Part shown: one piece after another, positions 24,059-32,634 of the stretch
Layout of the letters: each line of letters opens with the position of its first letter
Numbering within the stretch: position 1 is the first letter of the stretch
NCBI GenBank assembly: GCA_017466455.1
Contig: JAFTUD010000013.1
Location: 1 to 64,000, forward strand
Direction of reading: 5' to 3'
DNA: 64,000 nt
Source: Clostridia bacterium
Lineage (GTDB): Bacteria > Bacillota_A > Clostridia > Oscillospirales > CAG-272
The notes under the pieces: generated by a model
Told to the model about the DNA's origin: nothing
Database searches by the model: none
The model's input: the letters and a program-made list of their open reading frames with translations, nothing else
Made by a program: the position numbers and the translations under genes

Positions 24059-25003
24059 TTACACTCCCGCAAGGATATGAAGGTTGCGCAGGTCAGCTGA
24101 GGTGATTTTATTATTCACGAAATAGGCGTGCGCCTCAAGCTCGCTTGCCTCTGTGCCCGAAAGCTCCTGCCTTTTTAGCTCGGCAATGATTTCGGAGCTG
24201 ACCTCTTCCATAATTTGCGATTTTTTTGTTGCCTCGCTCGGAGAATTTTCGCTTGATATCAGATATTCAAGCGGTGTATGAAGGCTTGAGAGTATTTTAA
24301 GCTCGTCAAGCGCGACAAATGTCCACTTATAGTAGGGAATGTACCGTTTATTTAACAAAAAGATAACATTCAGCGTTGCCCTTACAAACTCAAAGGTAGC
24401 AAGCTGAGCCGAGGCGGTATGTCCGCGACTTATGCTCCTTTGGTAGTTATACTGACCCGATTGCGCCATAAGAAGCAGATTTCCCGCGAGCTTCTTAAGC
24501 CGTACATTTTCGGGCAGGTATTCAAGCGATTTGCGGATTCTTGTAAGCTCACCAAGATCATCGCGAAAGACCTTACCGCCCGTTGCCTCAAGCAGTGCCT
24601 GCTCGGGAACGAGAAGCCATTCCCTTTCGGTAAGCTGACCGTTTCGTTTTCCTGTTTTTGACTCGAAAAAGTCGCCTATTTTTATAACTCCGTGCCGATT
24701 TCCGCCCACAGGGTCAAGTTTTTCGCGCTTGAAGCCACGGTATTCCTTGGGCAATTTTGCATAAGCGCGTTCCAAGGCAAATTCAGCCCTTGAGTCTATA
24801 TCATCGGGCACAAGCATACAAAAGCCCGCATAATGGTCGTGGTCGCACGAGATTTCATCATCGTAGCCGAGGCACTCCGAGCCACTGCCGACAAGGGCTA
24901 CTGCGATTTTATTTTCAAGCTCGCCAAAGCATTCACTTATCATCGCGCGTCCGTAATCGTTATAAAACGACTCGGCAAGCTCAATGCCCTTAATTTTCTC
25001 CAT
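24059..25003 (-). CDS. DUF4037 nucleotidyltransferase-like protein
   Basis: 314 residues of the DUF4037 family. The N-terminal third has the nucleotidyltransferase-like pattern VGSGSECLGYDDEISCDHD, with the GS and two acidic positions of polymerase-beta-type folds; the rest is helical. The nucleotide donor and acceptor are unknown. It is last in a six-gene leftward operon, and its ATG lies inside the end of the TPR gene (14-base overlap, AAGGAG upstream). TPR plus DUF4037 pairs occur in other Firmicutes as I recall, which suggests a functional unit. The link to the glycosidases upstream may be no more than co-transcription. Confidence 0.8.
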   Translation of the reverse strand: MEKIKGIELAESFYNDYGRAMISECFGELENKIAVALVGSGSECLGYDDEISCDHDHYAGFCMLVPDDIDSRAEFALERAYAKLPKEYRGFKREKLDPVGGNRHGVIKIGDFFESKTGKRNGQLTEREWLLVPEQALLEATGGKVFRDDLGELTRIRKSLEYLPENVRLKKLAGNLLLMAQSGQYNYQRSISRGHTASAQLATFEFVRATLNVIFLLNKRYIPYYKWTFVALDELKILSSLHTPLEYLISSENSPSEATKKSQIMEEVSSEIIAELKRQELSGTEASELEAHAYFVNNKITSADLRNLHILAGV

Positions 25004-25745
25004 ATATACTCCTTGCTCGCTCCGTCAGATCATTTTCGTAGGCGAAGTGTCCGTAATAGCCAAACACGCTCGCGCATTTTTCGCACACAAAGGCATAATA
25101 GCCGTCGCGCCTCGGATAGGTATCAAGTATTTTTCTTGCTATTTCAAGACGGCCTTGCACCTCGCTCTCGCTATTTTCAAGCCCGAGCTGTGCCTCGCTT
25201 GCGGTTGCGATATTCAGATGTGTTATTGCGATTTCAAGCTCCTTGCCCTCATTTTGCTCCATTACCGAAATTGCCCTTTCGTAAAGCATATGCGCCTCGC
25301 CAAATCTCTTTTCATCAACGAGGGCGAGCGCCATATTGTTATAAAGACCGCCAAGGCGCGGATCTGTGCCATCAAACTCTCTTTCGTAGATTTCTTTGGC
25401 TTTTTCAAACACAGGTATCGCCTTTTTCGCCATATCAAACGCCTTATACACGGTGGCACAGTTCAGATAGGTTGTTGCCGAGGACACGCTACTTTCTGCC
25501 TCGGTGCGGTTAATTAGGTCAAGCGCGCTATCTACCATTTCAAGCGCGCTTTCTCTGTTGCCGAGCTTGCGGTAAAGCCCCATAAGCTCATTTCTTATCG
25601 GTAGCTCCGAGCGAAAATCACCGAGCGAAAGCGCCTCGCTTAGCCAGTAAAGAAGGTGCGCTTCGGCGCTTTCATAATCGTTTTTGGCGAGGTAGGCATC
25701 AAGCCTTTCAAGCACTCTTGAGATTGAAATTTGTGACTTATCCAT
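24990..25745 (-). CDS. Tetratricopeptide-repeat protein
   Basis: 251 residues, all helical, with five or six TPR units in tandem: ESAEAHLLYWLSEALSLGD, ELMGLYRKLGNRESALEMVD, TYLNCATVYKAFDMAKKAIP, LYNNMALALVDEKRFGEAHM, IAITHLNIATASEAQLG. A scaffold for a protein partner is likely. It begins 1 base after the GH36 stop codon and overlaps the DUF4037 start, so translation of all three is coupled. The final segment has two cysteines (FVCEKCASVFG) that are not part of the TPR pattern. Confidence 0.87.
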   Translation of the reverse strand: MDKSQISISRVLERLDAYLAKNDYESAEAHLLYWLSEALSLGDFRSELPIRNELMGLYRKLGNRESALEMVDSALDLINRTEAESSVSSATTYLNCATVYKAFDMAKKAIPVFEKAKEIYEREFDGTDPRLGGLYNNMALALVDEKRFGEAHMLYERAISVMEQNEGKELEIAITHLNIATASEAQLGLENSESEVQGRLEIARKILDTYPRRDGYYAFVCEKCASVFGYYGHFAYENDLTERARSIYGEN

Positions 25746-25746
25746 A

Positions 25747-27492
25747 TTATTTCCTTACAATTTTTACATAGCCACCGATTGGCACGCTAAGCTTATGAAT
25801 ACCCGAGCTCAGGCACACAGTGTCCCGCTTTTCGCCAAATTCGCTAACCGTGGTTGCCTCACACCTGCCGTCAAGCTCCACAAAGATTTCATCTATTGCG
25901 GTGGCGTTCATAATATAGCTTGTCTTAAGCTCACTAACGCTTGCAACAACGCTTTGATACAAAGCACCGACACACTCCTCATCGTTTTGTGAGGTTACAT
26001 AGGAAAAGCCTGCATCAATTCCGTAAGCATCAAGCCTGCCGTTAAGAATTGCGTCGCTATGCTCACGCCAGAAGGTAAGGTATGCCAAAAGAAGCCTTTT
26101 ATGCTCGGCGGTGATTTTGTCAAAGCGCACGCTGATTTGCGGTACGGCAAAGAGTGTGCCAAGGAGCTGACAAACGACATTTCTTACCGTGTCGTTTTCG
26201 TTCCACATTATCATATCGCTATGAACGGGGATTTTGTCCGAGGTCAGACGCAGGGCGATTGACGCTTCCTTATTTACAAGCGCATCACAGGGGCAGTCGC
26301 CCACACGGAAAAAGTTTCCGTATTTTCCGACTATCGGTCCTACATAGGACTGTCTGAACTCAATAAGGATTTCGGGGTTGATTTTAAGCAGCTCGCTCTT
26401 TACCTCGCTAAGAAGCCTTTCAACGCCCTGCTCAACGGAGATGCAGTCCATTTTGCCGTAATCGGTGCTACTTTCATCGCTAAGACCGAAGCTATCTATA
26501 AAGTCAAGCTTGAAGCCGTCAACTCCGTATTCCGTCGCAAATTTTTTATAGATATTAACAAGGAACTCTCTTACCTCCTTGAAGCGAGGGTCAAGCACGC
26601 ACGCGCGAGAATTTTTCCGTGTGCTTAGATACATTCCCTTGAAGCGCTCAAAGTTCTCACTCTCAAAGCCGACATACGGCACGCTGAACCATAGAACGAA
26701 CTTCATTCCGAGCTTATGCACGCTATCAACAAATTCCTTCATATCGGGAATTTTAGTCCTGCACACCTGCCAAGCTCCGCAGTATGCGTAGCCACGGGAG
26801 TTATCGTCGGTTTGCCAGCCGTCATCAACAATGACCGTATCCATTCCGTATTCCTTGGCGATTTTGCACTCGTACAGAATTTCCTTGGGGGTTGTGTGCT
26901 GATGGAAGGAATACCATGTTGAATACATAGGAAGCCTTGCTTCCATTGGCACATAGGCGCTTGTATATCCAAGCTCGCTCCACCATGCTCTCACCTCTCT
27001 TACCGCATCAACCATTTTGATTTGGCGCATATCAAGGCGAAGGGTGGCGGTATATCTCTTAATTTTCGGGCTAAGCGCCGAGAAGATGCTTATTCTTATA
27101 AGGGCGTGTCCCGTTTCCTCAATATTTCCAACCTGAATTTTAGCAGGCGTTGCGGGGTCGGAGAGCGCGACGGTAAAACGGCTTTCGTCCTGCTTATTAT
27201 AGAGCGATACAAGAGGCATACCCGAGGCTGTGCGCGAGGACTGCTCTCTCATCCACCAGTCGGGTGTGATATTCTTTTGCAAAAGCGCGCTTGGCGACCA
27301 AAAGCCGAGAATATCCACCTGCGGTACGGCAAATTCGATGACATACTCGCTTGGCGACATCTCATTTTCAAGCTCTATTGAAATTTCATATTCGCTAATC
27401 TCGCCTATCCTTTTTGGCGTAATGCTCTCGTGTGTGAGCGCATCGGCGGTTTTTGTGGTGAATGTAAGACCGTTATGATTAAAGATTGCCAT
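25747..27492 (-). CDS. GH36-type alpha-galactosidase
   Basis: 581 residues: a beta-sandwich N-terminal domain (1-190), a TIM barrel (about 200-480) and a C-terminal beta domain. Clan GH-D markers are visible: STWYSFHQ at the barrel start, VDDGWQTDD, LWFSVPYVG, the nucleophile region DGFKLDFID and the acid/base region RVGDCPCDA. The clan removes alpha-linked galactose (or N-acetylgalactosamine in some members) with retention. It is shorter than the 700-residue tetrameric type. No signal peptide, so it acts on imported oligosaccharide. It follows a heparinase-like gene by 34 bases. Exact specificity is not readable. Confidence 0.87.
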   Translation of the reverse strand: MAIFNHNGLTFTTKTADALTHESITPKRIGEISEYEISIELENEMSPSEYVIEFAVPQVDILGFWSPSALLQKNITPDWWMREQSSRTASGMPLVSLYNKQDESRFTVALSDPATPAKIQVGNIEETGHALIRISIFSALSPKIKRYTATLRLDMRQIKMVDAVREVRAWWSELGYTSAYVPMEARLPMYSTWYSFHQHTTPKEILYECKIAKEYGMDTVIVDDGWQTDDNSRGYAYCGAWQVCRTKIPDMKEFVDSVHKLGMKFVLWFSVPYVGFESENFERFKGMYLSTRKNSRACVLDPRFKEVREFLVNIYKKFATEYGVDGFKLDFIDSFGLSDESSTDYGKMDCISVEQGVERLLSEVKSELLKINPEILIEFRQSYVGPIVGKYGNFFRVGDCPCDALVNKEASIALRLTSDKIPVHSDMIMWNENDTVRNVVCQLLGTLFAVPQISVRFDKITAEHKRLLLAYLTFWREHSDAILNGRLDAYGIDAGFSYVTSQNDEECVGALYQSVVASVSELKTSYIMNATAIDEIFVELDGRCEATTVSEFGEKRDTVCLSSGIHKLSVPIGGYVKIVRK

Positions 27493-27526
27493 TTTTCTTC
27501 CTCTTTTAAATGCTTTTAATGATTTT

Positions 27527-29197
27527 TTAGTCGGCTTGCTTGATTTTCAGAGTGAAATCTCTCTTTCCCTTCGGGAGAATATAATCTATGCAGTATGCGT
27601 TATATGTACCCGGCTGATTATGATATTCAAGCTCCTTAACGCTGATTTTCGGCGTTATACCGCACTCAAGCAGGCTATCGTCAATTATTACGCCGTTTTC
27701 GCTCAGCCTTGGCTCTATAAGAGCGACAAAGCGCTCGGTAATTTCGCTATCCTTCGTCAGGGTAAAGCTATCCTCAAGGGTGATTTCGGTATCGCGCAGG
27801 GTGAATTTGCGCTGTGCGCGCTTAAGATAGTCTATGCCGTAGCCGTTTGTGAAGTCCATATAGACGGTGCTGTTTTTTTCGTCATATTCAAGAATTACAT
27901 TATCGCGCCTTACTCCGTCCTGCGGTATGCCGTCAAAGAACGGAACATTGTGCGAAAGCGACGACGGGTTAAAGAATGTATATCTTTTCTCGGTGTGGTA
28001 GCCCTCAACATACGGTCCTGCGCCGATGTCGCAAAGGATTTGCTTATTGTTTCTTGCGAAGATGAAGCTACCTACATCGTTGTGGTTATGGCTCTCGCCG
28101 TTATTACCGCCCTTTGTGGCAAAGCCGTAGCTTGGGGTGCGCTTTACAAGGTAATTTGAGTCCTTCATAAAATAGGTGACATTATCCTCTATCTTATCGG
28201 TGACAAAGGTGGGGTCGTAGTAGATTACCGAGCGAAGCAGGAAGTTCATATGAGTGTTATCGTATGCGACTATTCCATGCTCCTCGGGTAGCCTTTCAAC
28301 CGCGTCGCCGTAAATATGCCTTAGCATATGCGGAAGTCCCATTGAGTATCGTTGGCTTGCGTTACAGTCGCTAAAGGACACAATGACGCTCCTTTGAAGG
28401 AACATTTTTTGCATAAAGGTGGCAATTTCCTTGACCTTGGGGATTTTAAACCAGTCGGTCTTGCCGTTTGTAAGCTCCCTTTCAAGCATCGCATAGCTTA
28501 CAAAGAAGCCGAAGCCGAAGGACCAGTAGCCCGCGCCCTCAACGCATACGCCGTCGTCGGCATAGCTGTCAAGATACACCTGCATAACGCTATCAAGCCT
28601 TTCCTTTTGCTCAAAAAACAGCTCGGGACATTCGTACATCATAGCACCGCCTACTCCGCCTGCGCAAACGCTTGCCCAGTTATTCGGGTGCTTTTCCCAA
28701 AAATAATGGCGGTTTATAAACGGGTCGATTGTCCTGCGCCTCAGCTCCGCGCTTATTCTGTCCTTAATAAGGGGTGGGAAGCGGTCGGCAAAGAGACTTT
28801 TTATCTCGGCAAGGGAGAACGCAACAGATGACGCAAAAATGTCAATCAGCGCAGGGTCGTAGTCTGCGGGGGTGCGGTTATAGTAGCTGTTATAGTGGCC
28901 AAGCGGTGCCCATGTATACTCATCGCAGTATGCCCATACGATACGAAGAAGGTTGTTGTAATATTCCTCGTTATCGGGGTAAATCAATGCCATAAGCGCA
29001 GAGCTTTCAAGTTGAATCAGCTGCTTATGCCACAGTCCGTTATCATTTGCGCTTAATATCTCCTCAACGCTATGAGGGCGAGGGGTCTCGTCAAACGCCT
29101 CGTTATACTGTGCTAAAATTTCCCGTCTGTGCTTTTCGTAGTCGGGTGAGGTGCGAACCCTGTCCCATAGCCTTTTATCCTTTGCAAAATCAAGCAT
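27527..29197 (-). CDS. Heparinase II/III-like protein A
   Basis: 556 residues. The N-terminal half is an alpha/alpha toroid with EEYYNNLLRIVWAYCDEYTW, LGHYNSYYNRTPADYDP and FWEKHPNNWASVC; the C-terminal half is the heparinase II/III beta sandwich with GGNNGESHNHNDVGSF, where His, Asn and His of HNHND are the usual catalytic and metal site. Members are polysaccharide lyases for uronic-acid-containing glycans, but many clade members are uncharacterised. There is no signal peptide, so it should act on internalised oligosaccharides. A paralogue of near-identical layout is encoded divergently at 32635. Its substrate could be a glycosaminoglycan or a plant uronide. Confidence 0.88.
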   Translation of the reverse strand: MLDFAKDKRLWDRVRTSPDYEKHRREILAQYNEAFDETPRPHSVEEILSANDNGLWHKQLIQLESSALMALIYPDNEEYYNNLLRIVWAYCDEYTWAPLGHYNSYYNRTPADYDPALIDIFASSVAFSLAEIKSLFADRFPPLIKDRISAELRRRTIDPFINRHYFWEKHPNNWASVCAGGVGGAMMYECPELFFEQKERLDSVMQVYLDSYADDGVCVEGAGYWSFGFGFFVSYAMLERELTNGKTDWFKIPKVKEIATFMQKMFLQRSVIVSFSDCNASQRYSMGLPHMLRHIYGDAVERLPEEHGIVAYDNTHMNFLLRSVIYYDPTFVTDKIEDNVTYFMKDSNYLVKRTPSYGFATKGGNNGESHNHNDVGSFIFARNNKQILCDIGAGPYVEGYHTEKRYTFFNPSSLSHNVPFFDGIPQDGVRRDNVILEYDEKNSTVYMDFTNGYGIDYLKRAQRKFTLRDTEITLEDSFTLTKDSEITERFVALIEPRLSENGVIIDDSLLECGITPKISVKELEYHNQPGTYNAYCIDYILPKGKRDFTLKIKQAD

Positions 29198-29261
29198 TTT
29201 TAAATCTCCGTTCTCATTTTAGTAGTATTTAGTAGTATTTTCGCACACAGCCCTTGACATA

Positions 29262-29996
29262 TCATATATTTACAAGCATATAAACAGCAAGAATTATGAC
29301 AAGGTGTGCGGGGTAGAAGATATAAAAGAAGTATTTTAGCCTTGCCCCTCCGCGCTTGCCCGAATATGTAAGCAAAATCGGGATTGAGAGCAGGGCAAAA
29401 AATTGAATGGGGATTTTCGTGTCTATGGCAAAGAGCAACACTCCTATGCTCATTAAAAGCACGCTAATCCACGGTCTGTCAAATCGCCTAAGACCATTTT
29501 CCGCCTCGCTTGGCATATGATTTAGTGATGCAAGCGGTGGGAGCATACAGCCGATAAAGCCATACTCAATATGCTCTATCTCATTAAGGGCGTATATGCC
29601 TATTACAGAAATGGCAAGGCAAAGTGTCAAAATCGCGCGTTTTTGCCATGATGTATCTGTAAAAAGGGCTTTTTTAAGGTCGGCGATAAGATAGCACACA
29701 ACCGTCGACATAGAAAGGGTGATCAGCACATTTACAAGGATTTCTCCCGTCGCTATAAGCACCGCTATCTGACACAAAAGACCAACTCCAAGCATAAGCA
29801 ATGTGTGCTTTATACGGTTTTTGGTATATCTTGCGCCCTCGGATACGAAAAAGGCGAAAATCGGAAGGGCGATGCGCCCTATTATTCTAAATACTGTGAC
29901 GCTTGGAAAAAGTATCATTCCGATATGGTCAAGCGTCATCGCTACCGCGCCTATGATTTTAAGCGTATTTCCGCTTAATTTTTGAATACATTTCAT
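29262..29996 (-). CDS. TraX-family membrane protein
   Basis: 244 residues with eight or so membrane segments. The family signature is at the N-terminus: LKIIGAVAMTLDHIG, then RIIGRIALPIFAFFVSEG and YTKNRIKHTLLMLG. TraX acetylates F-pilin in plasmids, and the wider family is a group of acyltransferase-like membrane proteins found across Firmicutes chromosomes. Here it is embedded between GH95 (22 bases upstream) and the heparinase-like gene (64 bases downstream), not with conjugation genes, so it probably modifies or moves an envelope component or glycan. The ribosome-binding site is poor, so it may depend on coupling. Confidence 0.85.
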   Translation of the reverse strand: MKCIQKLSGNTLKIIGAVAMTLDHIGMILFPSVTVFRIIGRIALPIFAFFVSEGARYTKNRIKHTLLMLGVGLLCQIAVLIATGEILVNVLITLSMSTVVCYLIADLKKALFTDTSWQKRAILTLCLAISVIGIYALNEIEHIEYGFIGCMLPPLASLNHMPSEAENGLRRFDRPWISVLLMSIGVLLFAIDTKIPIQFFALLSIPILLTYSGKRGGARLKYFFYIFYPAHLVIILAVYMLVNI

Positions 29997-30018
29997 ACTT
30001 TATCGGGCTTCGGGGGGA

Positions 30019-32406
30019 TCAGAAACATTCATATTCAAGGGTAATGCTCTCTCCCCTTGCGAGTGAAAGAAGCACATAATTTTCACCGTATGGGCTTTCC
30101 TTGACACAGGGTGGGGTATTTTTGAGCTTATAGCCCTTAATTCCAACGCTGATTTCCTTGCCGAGCAGGGATTTTATTTGCGCCGTAACGCCCCTTTCGC
30201 TCCACTCAATGCTAAGCTCAAAGCCACCGCGGGCACAAAGCCCCTCTATTCTGCCGTTTTTCCACTCGCTCGGGAGTGCGGGAAGAAGCTTTATTTTCTT
30301 ATTATCGGAGTACATAAGCATTTCATATACTGCCGAGGTATAGCCGAGGTTTGCGTCGATTTGGAAGGGGGCGTGTCCTGCGTGCATATATTTAAGGGTT
30401 ACGCCCATATTACGCCAGTCGTTATGGTAGGTATAGAGATTTTCGCCCGTGCAGAAGCGAATTAAAAGGTCAAGGCATTCCTTCGCCTTTTCGCCGTTTG
30501 AGAGGCGGGCAAAGATATTTGCCATATGCGAGAAGCTCCAGCCCGTTTGCGATTTAAGCCCTATGCAAAGCCTCTTTTCAACCGCTACACGGCAAGCCTC
30601 GTAAAGCTCGGGAGTATCGTCCTCGTTTATCTCAAAGCCCGGGAAAAGCGGATAGATGTGTGACTGATGGCGGTGATGGTAGTTATCCTTGAAGTCGCTA
30701 TGCAGCCACTCCCTCATAGCACCGTCATCGTTTATTTCATACTCGGGAATTGCGCTCAGCATTTTTTGCCACACCTCAACCGACTCTGTGTCGATATTTC
30801 GGGGCTTTGCAATGCTCACAAGATTAGAAAGAAGCTCCTTAAGCAGGGCAAAGTCCATTGTGGCATTGATGCTTACGCTAAGCTCCCTTGCGCCCTCAAA
30901 GTCGCCGTCGGGGCGATTCTCGGGGGAGTTTGACGGATAGGATTTGAGCTTACCGTTTTCATCGTAAACCATAAAGTCCTCATAAAACAGGGCGCATTCC
31001 TTCATAAACGGATATGCCCTTTCCATAAGGAATTTTTCATCTCCCGTATAGAGATAGTAGTCGTAATAAATCGCGCTTATCCACGCCGAGCTTCCTGTCC
31101 AGTAGAGAACATGGGGCTGTGTGTTCTCCTTTTTGCCGTTTCCGTTATCCATAAAAAGCGGAAGAAGCAGACCGCGACAGCCATAGAGCATTTTTGCGTT
31201 ATAGCGGTAATCCTCCTTGAACTTATCGTAGAGATTGAACAGCGGAAGGGTGGTGTCTGCAAGGTTTCCTGCGTATGCCTGCCAGTATGCCATTTGAATG
31301 TTTTCATTATTAAAGAAGGTACACGACCAAGCGGGGGAGTATGCGCCGTTCCAGAGCCCTTGAAGGTTTGCGGGGTAATTACAGCCGAGCGATGACGAGA
31401 TAAGAAGGTATCTTCCGAAATCCGCCATTTTTTCGCTAAGGCGCAGGTCGATTTTGCCCGAATAGCTATTCAAAAGAAGCTGTTCGTTTGACGCATTTTC
31501 CGTGTCGTCAGGGGTGAGGGTGAGCCTTGTTTTGTTAAACACGCTTGAAAACGCGCGCTTATGCTCGCTTATCATTTCATCAGCCGAGGCGGTAATTGCC
31601 TCAAGCATAGCCTTAAGCTCGCTATGTGTCCTTACTGTGCCGTCGGTGATAAAGGTAAGGGTCAGGCTTGTTGCGTTTTCTACCTTTATATAATCCTTAA
31701 GCGCCACGCTTCCACTCATATCAATATTGAGCGCCCTCTCCTCTGCGCCCGAGGTGATTTGACCGTCGGTTTCATGCACTCTTACCATTCCCGTAAAGTG
31801 AAGTCCGCCACCTGTCTTGCTCTCGCTATAAACACAGCCCTCGCTTGCAACCGAGGAGAACTCATCGCAGTAGAAGCTGTCCACATAGTCGCTCATATCG
31901 TGTCTTTCAAGGCTTACTCTTACGCCAAACGGCACGCTCTTTTGAAGCCTTACAACGACTGCTCCGTTTATTTGCGACACGAACACCTCGCGCTTGGCGC
32001 TTGCTCCGTTTTCGGTATAGGTCACGGTGCAAATTCCGTTTTCCATATCAAGCTCACGGCGATAATTCTCGGGTGCGCCCTCGGTGTCAATAATCATATG
32101 AATGTCAAAGGCGGGGAAAAATTTTCCCTTGTTTGATTTGAAATCGGTTTCCTTTATTTTGTTGGTATAATGGTCGTTTGCTTCCTTATATCTTTTCTCG
32201 TCCATAAGCCTGCGCACTACGCTAAGCTCAGAGGAAATGTCGGGATAGCCCTTATCGCATTTCCAGTTGTAAAGGTCCTCGTGATTTATCAAAATTCTCT
32301 CATCGTAAACCGCGCCGTAAACGCTTGCGCCGATTTTTCCGTTTCCAAGCGGTGTCGACCCGTTCCAGCCGACTGCGGGATATGAGCTAATAAGTGTCTT
32401 CTTCAT
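30019..32406 (-). CDS. GH95-type alpha-L-fucosidase
   Basis: 795 residues, the usual length for the family. The N-terminal beta-sandwich begins AVGWNGSTPLGNGKIGASVYG. The alpha/alpha barrel contains GCNYPANLQGLWN, FFNNENIQMAYW (two Asn spaced as the base-activating pair of GH95) and, near the end, HAPFQIDANLGYTSAV with the conserved Asp. The family hydrolyses alpha-1,2-L-fucose with inversion, and some members act on alpha-L-galactose. It starts with MKKTLISSYP and has no signal peptide, so it acts on imported sugars. It is first in the leftward operon, with AAAAGAGG before the ATG. Confidence 0.92.
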   Translation of the reverse strand: MKKTLISSYPAVGWNGSTPLGNGKIGASVYGAVYDERILINHEDLYNWKCDKGYPDISSELSVVRRLMDEKRYKEANDHYTNKIKETDFKSNKGKFFPAFDIHMIIDTEGAPENYRRELDMENGICTVTYTENGASAKREVFVSQINGAVVVRLQKSVPFGVRVSLERHDMSDYVDSFYCDEFSSVASEGCVYSESKTGGGLHFTGMVRVHETDGQITSGAEERALNIDMSGSVALKDYIKVENATSLTLTFITDGTVRTHSELKAMLEAITASADEMISEHKRAFSSVFNKTRLTLTPDDTENASNEQLLLNSYSGKIDLRLSEKMADFGRYLLISSSLGCNYPANLQGLWNGAYSPAWSCTFFNNENIQMAYWQAYAGNLADTTLPLFNLYDKFKEDYRYNAKMLYGCRGLLLPLFMDNGNGKKENTQPHVLYWTGSSAWISAIYYDYYLYTGDEKFLMERAYPFMKECALFYEDFMVYDENGKLKSYPSNSPENRPDGDFEGARELSVSINATMDFALLKELLSNLVSIAKPRNIDTESVEVWQKMLSAIPEYEINDDGAMREWLHSDFKDNYHHRHQSHIYPLFPGFEINEDDTPELYEACRVAVEKRLCIGLKSQTGWSFSHMANIFARLSNGEKAKECLDLLIRFCTGENLYTYHNDWRNMGVTLKYMHAGHAPFQIDANLGYTSAVYEMLMYSDNKKIKLLPALPSEWKNGRIEGLCARGGFELSIEWSERGVTAQIKSLLGKEISVGIKGYKLKNTPPCVKESPYGENYVLLSLARGESITLEYECF

Positions 32407-32415
32407 CTTTACCTC

Positions 32416-32519
32416 TTTTTGCCGAATTTTGGCACTGTTTTTTTGTTTTTTTCTGATTTTTTTGCCGAATTTTGCGCTTTTTTGCGAAAATAGTGATTTT
32501 TGCTGTCATACGGCAAAAA
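32416..32519. promoter_or_regulatory. Candidate operators between the two glycan gene sets
   Basis: TTTTTGCCGAATTTTG occurs at 32416-32431 and again at 32459-32474. A perfect inverted repeat, TTTTTGC and GCAAAAA separated by 9 bases, lies at 32497-32519. All have the same T-rich GC core. A regulator binding here could control both directions. A possible weak leftward promoter (TTGCCG, 18 bases, TATTTT on the minus strand) overlaps the inverted repeat. Confidence 0.45.
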
Positions 32520-32556
32520 TATTGTATCATATTTACAAATAAAAATCAATTTATTA

Positions 32557-32585
32557 TTGAAAAATTATGCAATATATGGTATTAT
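32557..32585 (+). promoter_or_regulatory. Promoter of the rightward glycan genes
   Basis: TTGAAA, a 17-base spacer and TATTAT, about 50 bases before the ATG at 32635. Confidence 0.7.
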
Positions 32586-32634
32586 TATTTTGGCGGGCAA
32601 AGGCATCATTTCACGCCCGATAAGGAGAATTTTT

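Noticed and set aside
29262..29996. TraX as a sign of an integrated conjugative element
   Set aside because: No relaxase, coupling protein, type IV secretion or integrase gene is in the window, and the gene is embedded in a metabolic operon.
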